This document shows positions 55,301 to 64,000 of a DNA stretch of 64,000 bases, piece by piece; the stretch's first letter is position 1, and each line of letters opens with the position of its first letter. The position numbers and the translations under genes were made by a program. The DNA is from Salticus scenicus. Taxonomy: Eukaryota > Arthropoda > Arachnida > Araneae > Salticidae. The stretch covers positions 209,583,496 through 209,647,495 of the forward strand of contig OZ005653.1 in assembly GCA_963930645.1 (NCBI GenBank), in the 5' to 3' direction. Under the pieces are notes generated by a model. That model ran no database searches. It saw only the letters and a program-made list of their open reading frames with translations, and was not told the DNA's origin.

Positions 55301-56925
55301 ATAAGGGCATTTATGTTTTTTTTTTTTTTTTTTTTTTTTTTCAGATTCTCTCATAATTTGACACATTTTAATTGCAAGAAAATCTGATATGGTAATTTCC
55401 ATCCGTCTGCCTACCAGGAGATGAATTTGATCAAACTAAAAACATGCTTCATATATAAGACCAAGTAAAACAATTAAAATGGACTTTCAGAATTTTTTAT
55501 TTTATCTTATTCGAAAGTATCCTTTCGAAAAGCACATGAAAAATTAACCATGTTTTATCATTTCCACTTGAACTACCATAAAATGTCATCATTTTTTTAG
55601 CAGCCTACTGCTTGTAATCTATAGAGTATTTACTATTCAATTAAAAAAGCTCAATAGTTCTTATCAGGTATTACTTTTGCTTTTTATATTAATTATTTGA
55701 ATTTTTTTTTTTTTTTTTTATCAGCAATATTTTTTTTAATGAAATATATTTTTAACATTATAATAAAATGCACGTATGGATACAAAATTAACATGCAATC
55801 CGAGCGATTCTTACTCCTTCTTTTATTTTTTATTTTTATTTTTATTTTTATTTTTTATTTATTTATTTATATTTATTTTAATTTTTTACGCCTTTTTTTT
55901 TTCTTCTTCTTATTTTTTTTTTAAATCTCATATTAGTGTTTTACCGCTTCTGAGTGAATATTTGTATCGTACGCACGTAAAGATGTTTCCTTTAACTGAT
56001 TATCATTCCCAGAAAGTAACATTTAAATGTTCCTAACCTCTTCCATGCTGGAATTTCTTTCTGTAGGCAATTTAGTTGATTTATATTTGGTCTGCTAATG
56101 AATTCCACCTTCAACGTCAAGTATATACGTGCTTTTTTAGAGCTGTACAATGGAAATAAAATATATCAAAGAAGGAATAATCGAAACATGGAATTCCCAT
56201 ATTATTTGGAAGTGAATCACCTTGAAAAAAAAATTATTATCGTCTGCGTTATAGAAAAAAAAATTATCTTTTGTTCCTCTCTTTTCATGTCAGTTAGGGA
56301 AATCTGGAAAAACTAGGCTTAATGTAAATCAACAAAATTATATTTGATAGCGTTTTTAAAAGTTTCTGACCCTGGTCTATCAAAGAATTAAAATAAAAAA
56401 TAATTTGAATGTTAATCTACTAATACAGTCAGCCCCGTTATTACGAACATGTTCGGTCCCATTTCACAAGTTTTTTACATCCGGTGGTTTGCTATATACG
56501 AATAGTCAAAAATTCTACGATAGACTACATATTTAAAATATTATAGTAATTGCTGTCTTAACTAAAAGAAAAATGTTATTTTAACAGAAAATGTCTTAAT
56601 AAACGAAATAAGCATATAGAAGCAGTTTGATTAAATACTTAATTAAGGTGTGTAAGTATGAGAACGAATTTGTCATTTTTAAGCAATTTAATTACACAAT
56701 GTATAAATCTGCTGAAGCACTATCATCACTTATATCCAACAGAAAAAGACACATTTGCTTAATTTTGGATAAATCTGTATATTGTCTGTAAATTGTGTAT
56801 GCATCGCGTGGTGTACTTAAATTTAACCCGATAAAAGAAACACATAACGTGTTCATTTAAAATGAATTTCCAAATATAATCATAACTAAGCCCAAACTCT
56901 TTTGTATAGTCCTGTAAACCAATAA
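55301..56925. other. AT-rich spacer with a possible pogo/Tigger-type end
   Basis: Poly-T tracts at 55317-55341, 55700-55718 and a T-rich run 55800-55922 that produces meaningless Phe/Leu-rich frames. Near 56428, CAGTCAGCCCCGTTATTACG followed by AACATGTTCGGTCCC resembles the terminal repeat of pogo/Tigger-type elements, which often begin CAGT and contain ACGAAC. I found no matching inverted end, so this is only a suggestion. The plus frame 56098-56316 is not recognised. Confidence 0.4.
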
Positions 56926-57370
56926 TACTGCGCTGCAAAAAAAAAAAAAAAAAAATTCGAGCCCTTATACCATTCTTGCTGATTCTTATGTAAAATTAAC
57001 TGCTGAATCCGAATATGTCTACCATTTTGCACAATCACCCATCGTTTTCTTGGGACACTACCCCCTCCCACAAATTTTATCACTGTTCAGTAATTTTATG
57101 GCCATGAATTTGATTTGGAGAATGAAAAAGAATTAATTTAACACTTCAAAACAAAAAGATATTTAACAGTTAAAATAATCTCCCCCCCCCTCTAAAAATC
57201 AAATTTGTAGCCATAAAATTACCGAAAATTGATTAAAATAGGGGGTGTCACTAAAAAACGGTGGGTGACTGTGCAAAATGGGCGTCATATTTGGATTCAG
57301 GCGGTCATTTTACATAAGAATTTGCAAAAATAGTGTTGGGGGGGGGGGGGTAATTTTCGTACAATACTCT
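56926..57370. mobile_element. Foldback element, copy 2 (relative of 41.6-42.1 kb element)
   Basis: The left half (CTTATGTAAAATTAACTGC, TGAATCCGAATATG, CCATTTTGCACAATCACCCA) returns inverted in the right half (GGGTGACTGTGCAAAATGG, CATATTTGGATTCAGG, CATTTTACATAAGAATTTGC). Ends TACTGCGCTGCAAAA and the inverse of TTTTCGTACAATACTCTA are similar. A poly-A (56937-56955), a C-run (57182-57190) and a G-run (57337-57350) mark homopolymer expansion at symmetrical points. It lies immediately beside a family X remnant. Confidence 0.72.
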
Positions 57371-57900
57371 ATATAAAGCATACTTTTGTGCTTATAAAAA
57401 TTATATTTAATTTGTTTTGTTTAGTGCAGTCAAAAGATGTTAAAAATGTACCAACAATAAATTTTGTCCATAAGCCTAATGCATTTGAATGTTCTTTTAC
57501 ATGCGCTATTAGTCCGATTTCTATAAAATGTTTCACCTAATATTTTTATATGATAAAGATTCAAAGTTTGGATTTTCTGCAAATAATTATTTTTGAGTTA
57601 TGTTGATAACAGACTCATAGACACGTCAACGTGGTGGCACAGTCGGTAAGGAGTGCCCTCTGGAGCTTCATGTTCAGGGTTCGAATCCCGGTTCAGGCAT
57701 GGATGTTTGTGATTTCTTTATGTATGAAATATATATTAGAAATTGTAAATTGTTAATGTGAAACTATGTAATATGGATCAACCGATACAAAAGTCATTGT
57801 AACTATAGGTATCAAAGGCTACCAAATAAATAAACAAACATTCACAGACGCATAGACATGCGCGAAAAAAAAAATTTCTGTTATTGACACCTAGAAACTA
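57371..57900 (-). mobile_element. Family X remnant (inverted) containing a SINE
   Basis: Sequence from 57371 (AAGCATACTTTTGTGCTTATA, in part) through TTTGTTTTGTTTAGTGCAG and GTCCATAAGCCTAATGCATTTGAA aligns with copy 3 at 32540-32770, and the region after the SINE (ACGCATAGACATGCGCG) continues it. Divergence is high. The SINE at 57624-57844 splits it. Confidence 0.55.
57624..57844 (+). mobile_element. tRNA-derived SINE (221 bp) with 14-bp target duplication
   Basis: The head has RNA polymerase III promoter boxes: box A-like TGGCACAGTCGG and box B GGTTCGAATCC, spaced as in a tRNA gene. The 3' body (ATGGATGTTTGTGATTTC ... TGTAATATGGATCAACCG) ends in an AATAAATAAACAAACATT tail. Flanks CAGACTCATAGACA (57610-57623) and CAGACGCATAGACA (57845-57858) are a 14-bp target duplication with one mismatch. 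The tRNA-like part is not a functional tRNA: the anticodon stem region is decayed. Confidence 0.88.
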
Positions 57901-58153
57901 CATTATGGTTCTAGAAAAAATAGACCCATGTCATCTTTATAATTTTTTGTTCCCTTTGCTAGCGAGTTTTAAAAACCCTTATGAGAAATCTAGAGCGTTT
58001 TCCTATATTATAGTAGTCAAACTTATTTAAAAATCTCTGCAAATAAATGCAAACACAAGAGGTGGGTTTTAATAACTATAATTTCGGTTTGTGACTCAAT
58101 TCTTAGAGATCAAGCGAGAATTTCTCGCAATACAAAGGATTCATAATACAATA
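57901..58153. other. Spacer between SINE/family X remnant and Tc1 element
   Basis: Nothing recognised. Confidence 0.6.
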
Positions 58154-59569
58154 CGTGACATTGGAAATGCAACACCAAGAAGGAGTAGTCAGAAAATGAT
58201 GAAACTTGGCAAATAGAGAGAGACAGCTACAAACAATAAGTGATCTTTATTTCGAAATGATATCCATAGTACAGAGTGAGAACAGTGTCGGCACAGCAGG
58301 TTGTAGGAACACCATGGACGGCGATACACGAAGCAACACGTCTAGGTACCGAGTCAATGAGAAAACGGATGGCGTACTAAGGAATGGCTCTTCATTCCCT
58401 GTCAACCATTTGTCACAATTCGTTCTTCTTAACGCGGCAGTGGCAGGGTTTGCAAATGGTGTCCAATCACATGCAAGATGCGGTCGATTGGTGAGAAATC
58501 AGGAGAGAACGATGGTCAGGAAAGCATCTGTATACCTTGCAGAGCACTTTGGCTAATGCGAGCAGTGTGCGGTCGGCCATTATTTTGCTGATAAAGGGCA
58601 CTGGGCACCCCCTGAAGGTAGGGGAGTGTCACTGGCTTCAGCACATCAGCCACGTATCGTTAGGCCGTCATATACGAACTAGAGGTGACCTTAAATCGTA
58701 CGCAATTGCATCCCAAACCCTAATACCGCATTGTCGCACGGTCGGGTGTTCCACAATTGCTGCCGGATTGGACCTGTCTCCACGTCGACGACACACTCGT
58801 ACGCGGTGATTATCATTGGAGAAACAGAGGCGTGACACATCTGAGAACACAACCTTGTGTCATTCTGTCATCCACATCGCTCTAGTCCGGCATCAATGCA
58901 GATGTTGGCGTCTATGCTGTGAGGTCAATGACAGTCTTCTTAACAGACGCCATAAGTGCATGCCACTATGCCACTAGCAACCAATCAACGGGAAATGGTT
59001 CTGGCTGATATGGGAGTACCCAGGGGGCTTTGAATATGCTGCAGAATGGAGGTAGAATTGGCTTGCGGGTCTGACACCGCTTATCGGCGGATACGTCGAT
59101 TCACGCATGATGATGTCACTTTTGCTGCATTGGCGCCCCTCACACTTGCTACATTTCCTTGTTCCAACCATCATCGCCACAGTTGATGCACTGTAGACGT
59201 ATTCATGTGTGTGTCAGCTGAGATTTGTCATAAGGACCAACCTGCTCTTCTCAGTCCGATGTCCGTTTACCATGCCCTTCGTAAAATCGTCTGCCTGCTG
59301 GAAGTAACTCCATTGACGACGGCCTGCCATTTTTTTGCTATTACATGCGTCCTTTGAGACAAGTACAAAATTTCTATGGCGATTTCCCTTGCAGAAATAA
59401 CAGTACGAAAATTAAACATTCTGGAGGTTACTTCCCTTATATCTTATTCAATGTGCGCTGAAGAGCTGCGCATTTCACCTCATTCGTACAACTTGAAGAG
59501 GTGCGTCTACCCTGAAATTTGCATAATTTTCTGGCCGCTTATTCTTGGTGTTGCATTTTCAGTGTCGCG
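58154..59569 (-). mobile_element. Complete Tc1-like transposon (1416 bp), inactive
   Basis: The terminal inverted repeats are CGTGACATTGGAAATGCAAC at left and CGCGACACTGAAAATGCAAC at right (inverse), continuing ACCAAGAA. Similarity then decays over about 50 bp. TA lies on both sides (58152-58153 and 59570-59571), the Tc1/mariner target duplication. Inside is one degraded transposase on the minus strand. GC content is clearly higher than the surroundings, as expected for a transferred or recently arrived coding element. Length is normal for Tc1-like elements. Confidence 0.92.
58295..59330 (-). pseudogene. Tc1-like DDE transposase pseudogene
   Basis: It starts at the ATG at 59330 (MAGRRQWSYFQQ). 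An N-terminal DNA-binding region follows with several frameshifts and stops. Then come CSNPAAIVEH-like text preceded by RRRGDR, SPLVRI, QQNNGRPHTAR, ISQSALQGIQML, a stop at a Trp position, SFSPDFSPIDRILHVIGHHL and a C-terminal IRFLIDSVPRRVASCIAVHG. The first catalytic Asp is kept (FSDVSR near 58843). The second is Asn (QQNN for QQDN) and the third Glu is Asp (SPID for SPIE). With these and at least five stops or frame changes, it cannot transpose. The protein would bind the element's ends and cut and paste it at TA sites. Confidence 0.92.
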
Positions 59570-59695
59570 TAGCATATTTATAGTATTCATAATATTGTTT
59601 CACCATCTAGAAAAGTATAGAAACTGTCGATCACTTTATCTGTACAGGTCACTTGTTTACCGTATACGCATTACTCGAAAATCTATATTCCTATT

Positions 59696-59755
59696 CTATT
59701 AAAAATGGTTTCTTAAAAATGAGCTAAATTGTCTCAAAATAGCTCCGAAACAATC
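59696..59755 (-). repeat. Dispersed inverted repeat, left member
   Basis: TTAAAAATGGTTTCTTAAAA, GAGCTAAATTGTCTCAAAAT and AGCTCCGAAACAAT are found inverted at about 62853-62910. The pair encloses about 3.1 kb of AT-rich DNA. Confidence 0.65.
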
Positions 59756-62700
59756 TTATATATTAAAACACAAAGGTATTTCTTTAAGACCAAAATCGCA
59801 CGATTTGAGCATGCGTGAGAAAATTATGAACCAATTCGGAACGGGAATATTCCTTTCCCTTTATGCTGTGCAGTATGAACATCGATAATAGAGATCGAGC
59901 AAACGACATTGATATTTCACATGTCTATGACAGACGCCTGATTAATGCTCAATAATAAAAACAATTCACGCGATTAATTCATTGATTCATACTTTCAAAG
60001 GAAGTATATTAAAAAGAAAGCAATTCATGAATACTTATTGGCTTTAGTTGTATGCATTTTCACTTTACCGAAAGTTTTCTTACACAGGATAATATTTCAA
60101 GAGTTTTTGTGGCGCCATCTCTTACGATATAAACATACCATACCATGTTTCTAATATTATTTTTTTCAATTTCTTAAAAGAAAAAAAAATCTTTTAAAAT
60201 TAACAAAGTGTCGGAGTTTATTGTTCTTTAAAAGTTAACTTTTATCGGTTGAAAACTTTGTTTAGAAAAAATGAAGATAGATGTTTAAAATCAAAGGAGG
60301 TTTTATTTTAATTTATTTAATTATTTTTTAATCTAATTTTAAATTAATCTCTGATATTTCATTTCGGTACTATATTACAGAAAAAAATAATTTAAAAAGA
60401 ATAACCTTAAAAATATTGATTTTTTATACGAGTAAAAATTTACACAGTATAATTTATTATTAAAAATTTAATGAGCAAATTAACTTGCTAAAGTATTAAA
60501 TTCGTTCTTATTTATTTATTTTCAACAGTATACTTTTGTTAAAATATACTATTTTGGTAGAATAAAGTATTATAATGCTAAAAAAATAAATTAATAATTC
60601 AATCAAAATCAATTTTTTGTTAAGTAGCATAATCTTTTTCCAAGTGCAAATAAAATAATAATTGTAGAATATAAAGAAAACGCTATTAAAATTTATTTTA
60701 GGTTAAATTATTTTGCCTTATAAATTTATGTGATTTTAAAAGTGTATCTTTTTATAAATACCCCTCCCCCTAAAAAGAAAAAAAAAAAAAAAAAAAGGAA
60801 AAGGAAAAGAAAAGAAAGAAAGAAATCTCTGAGATTTTATTTATTTATTAATGTATTTTATCTTTAGGTGATAGATGGCGCTAAAACTGTCATATTGTAC
60901 GGAATATCATCGATGGTTCATAGATTTTATTTTTATGTTGTGTAGCGAACTACATTTTGCATATTGATTAGTTTGAAGAAAGAAAAGCTTTATTTACATT
61001 TGTATGGCAATAATCCTTTAACTATATTTTTTAAACATTGCACAGTAGTAAAGTTATTTTAAACAAGTTCACAATTTTGCTTAAATCACATCTCAATGTC
61101 AAAGTATTTAAATAATAATATACCATTGTATAACACTATACGTTGAGATATTTTGTTCATGCACCATTTCCTGTTTCTTTCTTATCTTGACCAATATATT
61201 TTAAACCCATTTTCTTGGGTTTAACAGGGGATAAAGTTTCATTTCTATTATTTTAGGGATCATTTCATGGGTTTTCTGTAGCTTCATTACTAAATTTACA
61301 TGCTTAATACTCTCATAAATTAAAAAATAAACAATTCATAAAAGGAAGGCGTAATTTCATATATGATTTATTATTATTATTATTCAATATATTTTAATGT
61401 GTTTCTGTCTGAACTTTATTTTCAAACTTTTAAGCTAGATTTCAAAGATGAACCTTGAAATTAATTTTTATCTTATCTTTACTTTTAAAACATTCTGATT
61501 ACATGATTTCTTTTAAAATTTCCTATCGAACATTAAAATTTCCTAATGTTCGATAGTTTCATTTGGAAGAAACTTTTTAAGTTATTTTGATTTTGTATTT
61601 ATTAGTCACTGAATATAACAATTTAACTTATTTTCAAAAACTGATTCTATAAAAAACTGTTTATGAACTAATTTCTATTTATTTATTTATTTATTTATTA
61701 TTATTATTATTATTTTCAGTAAAAACGAATTTTAACTTTATTTCGATTTGCAGTTTATTTTTAGAATACAATGAATTAATATTTTGGATTAAACCCAAGT
61801 GGTTTTACAAATATGGGATTGAAAAATCAGAATCAAAACTACTATTTTATACTTAAAATATACTTATTATTTTCTTGGCAAATTAGAATTAATTATATAA
61901 TTTACAAGTATTTTACAAGTGAATAAAATCTTTGTCTTTCATGCATGTCTTTTATTAAAAATTTGTGAACTGTTATCGTTGATAGTAAGTTGATATAATC
62001 ATGTAGAAAATCTTTGTATTCTTTCACTTCACGTGAAAAGCAACGAATAAATTGCACAGTAAACATAAAACGAGTGTAGTTCTATAGATTATATTAGTCG
62101 ATTTGGTGCAGTGTTGCCAGATTGGGGACATTTTTTATTCAATATCCACCACAAAATTTAAATTGTAACGGTTGCCTAATAACTTTGAAAATTAATCGTC
62201 TATTATTTACATCAAACATCACTTCTCAAAATTATTGGTGCGAGTTGAATAAAAAAGAGGCCCCAATCTGGCATCACTGATTTGGTTTGACAGAGAGGAA
62301 TTCTATTGTGGGATTAATTTACACGCGTGATAATTTGGTAAGTGTTATCACAATATTGATACCATCTCATTAAGAAATATTGATTCTTTCGATAACTTAT
62401 ATAAATTCTGTCTTTCTTTTAATTACTCCTAACATTCTTTTGGTCATAGTTAGAATGAAATTGAAAAAAAAACTTAGGATTTTGTTTATATTATGTGGGT
62501 TATGCTTAGATTTTGTATGTTATTGAAATTTCATAAAATTATCCCTCTTTCCTCCAACCAAAAGATAATTGATTAAAACAGGGCATTTGAAACTGGTTGA
62601 GAGTAATGCAAAATATTAAAGCAAGGGTGTTTTAAATTTTATGCCGTGAAAATATTTCAGTTGAAAATCATCCGTCAAATTTTGACTGGTATTAACTAGT
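59756..62700. other. AT-rich DNA without a recognisable gene
   Basis: No gene seen. GTGGCGCCATCTC (60110) and ATAGATGGCGCTA (60871) form an inverted pair of GATGGCGC-type words. Poly-A with AG-rich tail (60778-60825), TTTA/ATT units (61676-61713) and one perfect hairpin (61523-61556) are the other items. Confidence 0.6.
61523..61556. repeat. Perfect 13-bp hairpin
   Basis: CTATCGAACATTA (61523-61535), 8-nt loop, TAATGTTCGATAG (61544-61556). Isolated. Confidence 0.8.
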
Positions 62701-62850
62701 ATATACTTAAATTTGAAAACCCATGTACTTATTTTTGAGTATACTGACATGCTCAAAAATGGGTTTGACCAATAAGAATCCTAATATCCCCACGTTTGAC
62801 ATGTGAGTATACTCAAAAATGAGTACATGGGTTCTCAAATTTAAGTATAT
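62701..62850. repeat. 150-bp palindrome with 51-bp arms
   Basis: Arms 62701-62751 and 62800-62850 are inverted copies with three mismatches (shared ATACTTAAATTTGA, AACCCATGTACT, ATTTTTGAGTATACT). The 48-bp centre carries an extra half copy (GCTCAAAAATGGGTTT). Size and form suggest a small foldback miniature element. It lies two bases from the dispersed inverted repeat at 62853. Confidence 0.8.
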
Positions 62851-62852
62851 AT

Positions 62853-62912
62853 TGCTTCGGAGTTATTTTGAGACAATTAAGCTCCTTTTTAAGAAACCAT
62901 TTTTAACAGTGT
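62853..62912 (+). repeat. Dispersed inverted repeat, right member
   Basis: TTGCTTCGGAGTTATTTTGA, GACAATTAAGCTCCTTTTTA and AGAAACCATTTTTAA match the inverse of 59696-59755 with about five differences. Confidence 0.65.
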
Positions 62913-63039
62913 AGTTTAGGGATTCAGAAAATGACTTTTTACTCGTTTTAGATGAAAGCGATATTCTTTTTTCTCTCTCTTTTAGCGTATAAACACATAA
63001 ACAATCGCTAAAAACCTAATTTTCTGATTAAATGGAATT

Positions 63040-63110
63040 CAAAACTAATAAATATATCAAAAACTCAGTTTCAAAATTTCTCTCGAAAAACAATACTTTC
63101 TCTGCAATGA
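63040..63110 (-). repeat. Short family X 5'-end fragment
   Basis: On the minus strand, GAGAAAGTATTGTTTTTCGAG followed by AAATTTTGAAACTGAGTTTTT matches the start of family X copies (AGAGAAAGTATTGTTTTTGTG region, then AAATTGAGTTTTTG). Confidence 0.55.
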
Positions 63111-63111
63111 T

Positions 63112-63245
63112 AATCTATCTATAATAATAAAAGAAGATGTTTGTCTGTCTGTCTGTCTGAGCATCTATACGTTCAGCCCCTACTGAACGCAGAACTATAA
63201 AATTTGACATACGTGTGCTCCCCGTGGCAGAAACACGGCGACACG
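63112..63245 (+). mobile_element. Possible Helitron-type or related 5' end
   Basis: TCTATCTATAATAATAAAAG followed by GAAGATG and four TTTGTCTG/TCTG units is the style of text at 5' ends of non-autonomous Helitrons in arthropods (start TC, then a TGTCTG run). A 3' hairpin and CTRR end were not found, so this is only a suggestion. Confidence 0.3.
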
Positions 63246-63317
63246 GCGACAATGTCGCAGAAACAGAAATGCTCTTGCAGAAAGATTTTACTTAAGTCAA
63301 ATAAATTTTGACATTGT

Positions 63318-63352
<35 letters not shown>

Positions 63353-64000
63353 AGAGAGAGAAAGAAAGAAACTCAAAGAATGGTTTATAAACTGTTCTGC
63401 AGAACAAATTTTCATTTCTGCAGATACGATCGCCTCAATCCTGAATAAGGAGAGGAGATAAAGTGGATGTAACTCACTTGGGCTAGCTTTGATACATTTT
63501 CGGTGCATTAGCGATTCGTGATGCGGTGATATGATTCGGTGTATCGACACTTTTCACTGGTAACCTCTTCACATCGGAACTTCATTTTCGTGTCTCGAAA
63601 CTTTGTTTTCGCGCCGCGCCTGCCGCTCGTGTCGTGTGTATTTATTGTATTGCAAAACGATGTTTTTTCGAAAGAATATGGCTTTGCGACCATTTTCCGA
63701 ATTTCATATTTCATGCATTTTCAGATTCATGCACAACAAAATAGCTGCATACAGTGATTTTTTTTTTCTTTTTTTAATAAGTGCGTGATTGTTGCTGTAC
63801 CAAAAATGAACAGAAAATACAAAATGTACAGAAAATGTATGAAACATTTTCTGATTTACGCACAACAAATTAGTTTTATCTAGTGATTTTTTTTTTCTTT
63901 AATGTATGCGAAGCGTGCATACGTGCGTAGTAGTAAATACAGGTAAATTTTTAAAAGCTGCATTAATTTTAATGTTTGGTTCAAACTATGCAATACATTT
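63246..64000. other. Terminal stretch with poly-A/(AG)n and no supported gene
   Basis: Poly-A (63322-63349) runs into (GA)n and GAAA units (63350-63370). From 63400 to 63720 the composition is less AT-rich, with frames on both strands (for example 63539-63757), but they overlap each other and show no family resemblance. Two diverged direct copies of a phrase (GCACAACAAAATAG near 63731 and GCACAACAAATTAG near 63862, each followed by a poly-T tract) lie at the end. Confidence 0.45.

Noticed and set aside
55697..56036. Phe/Leu-rich frames suggesting membrane proteins
   Set aside because: They are produced by poly-T and TTTA tracts.
56428..56500. Complete pogo/Tigger element
   Set aside because: Only one end-like sequence was seen; no inverted partner and no transposase frame were found nearby, so I kept it only as a hint in the spacer entry.
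57640..57712. Possible functional tRNA gene
   Set aside because: Boxes A and B are present, but the acceptor and anticodon arms do not fold properly and the sequence continues into a SINE body with a target duplication.
58206..58809. Plus-strand frames of 116 and 90 codons
   Set aside because: They are shadows of the Tc1-like transposase, which reads on the minus strand.
63539..63788. Overlapping frames on both strands near the right edge
   Set aside because: They overlap in opposite directions over the same less AT-rich patch, with no recognisable domain; a partial host exon cannot be excluded, but nothing supports it.

Overview
The window is AT-rich (clearly above 70% A+T by eye) eukaryotic DNA with no convincing host protein-coding gene. 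Nearly everything recognisable is transposable-element debris, palindromic foldback DNA, tandem repeats, microsatellites and long homopolymers. The mix of elements (a Penelope-like retroelement with a GIY-YIG domain, a Tc1-like transposon, hAT and piggyBac-type miniature elements, a tRNA-derived SINE, a Helitron-type fragment) points to an invertebrate animal, most likely an arthropod and possibly a chelicerate. That assignment is inference from style, not proof.

Layout. 0-5 kb: AT-rich DNA with a foldback and copy 1 of a repeat carrying a broken piece of an unknown protein family. 5.77-5.93 kb: a textbook hAT miniature element with 8-bp target duplications. 9.8-10.1 kb: a foldback with a hammerhead-like core. 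14.4-15.8 kb: two short terminal-inverted-repeat elements (TTAA- and TA-flanked). 16-22 kb: mostly featureless, extremely AT-rich DNA. 22.5-26 kb and 31.9-32.9 kb: three large copies of an interspersed family with a hairpin 5' end (called family X here). 27.5-28.3 kb: the 3' part of a Penelope-like element on the minus strand, with a hammerhead-like motif after its stop codon. 30.1-31.2 kb: a foldback element interrupted by a second, near-perfect palindrome. 33-35.4 kb: duplicated units and a 1-kb structure with 215-bp inverted arms. 37.1-38.5 kb: a higher-order minisatellite joined to a Helitron-type coding fragment. 39.6-40.5 and 41.6-42.1 kb: more foldbacks. 43.7-47.1 kb: a satellite array grading from about 145-bp monomers to 319-bp dimers arranged as a 638-bp A/B higher-order repeat. 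50.2-52.5 kb: a 549-bp tandem duplication, a piggyBac-type miniature element and two adjacent TTAA-bounded palindromes. 53.3-54 kb: copy 2 of the gene-fragment repeat. 54.9-55.3 kb: a 215-bp tandem duplication. 56.9-59.6 kb: a foldback, a SINE nested in a family X remnant, and a complete but dead Tc1-like transposon. 59.6-64 kb: AT-rich DNA with a small palindrome, a pair of inverted dispersed repeats and a possible Helitron-type end.

No genes here work together as a pathway. The coding remnants (Tc1 transposase, Penelope RT/GIY-YIG, Helitron Rep-type fragment, unknown EEQG-family protein) are all interrupted by stops or frameshifts. The most promising leads are hammerhead-like motifs recurring in separate elements, a repeat family that spread a fragment of an unknown protein, and a satellite dense in TCAAGTGG and ATGGCGG motifs.
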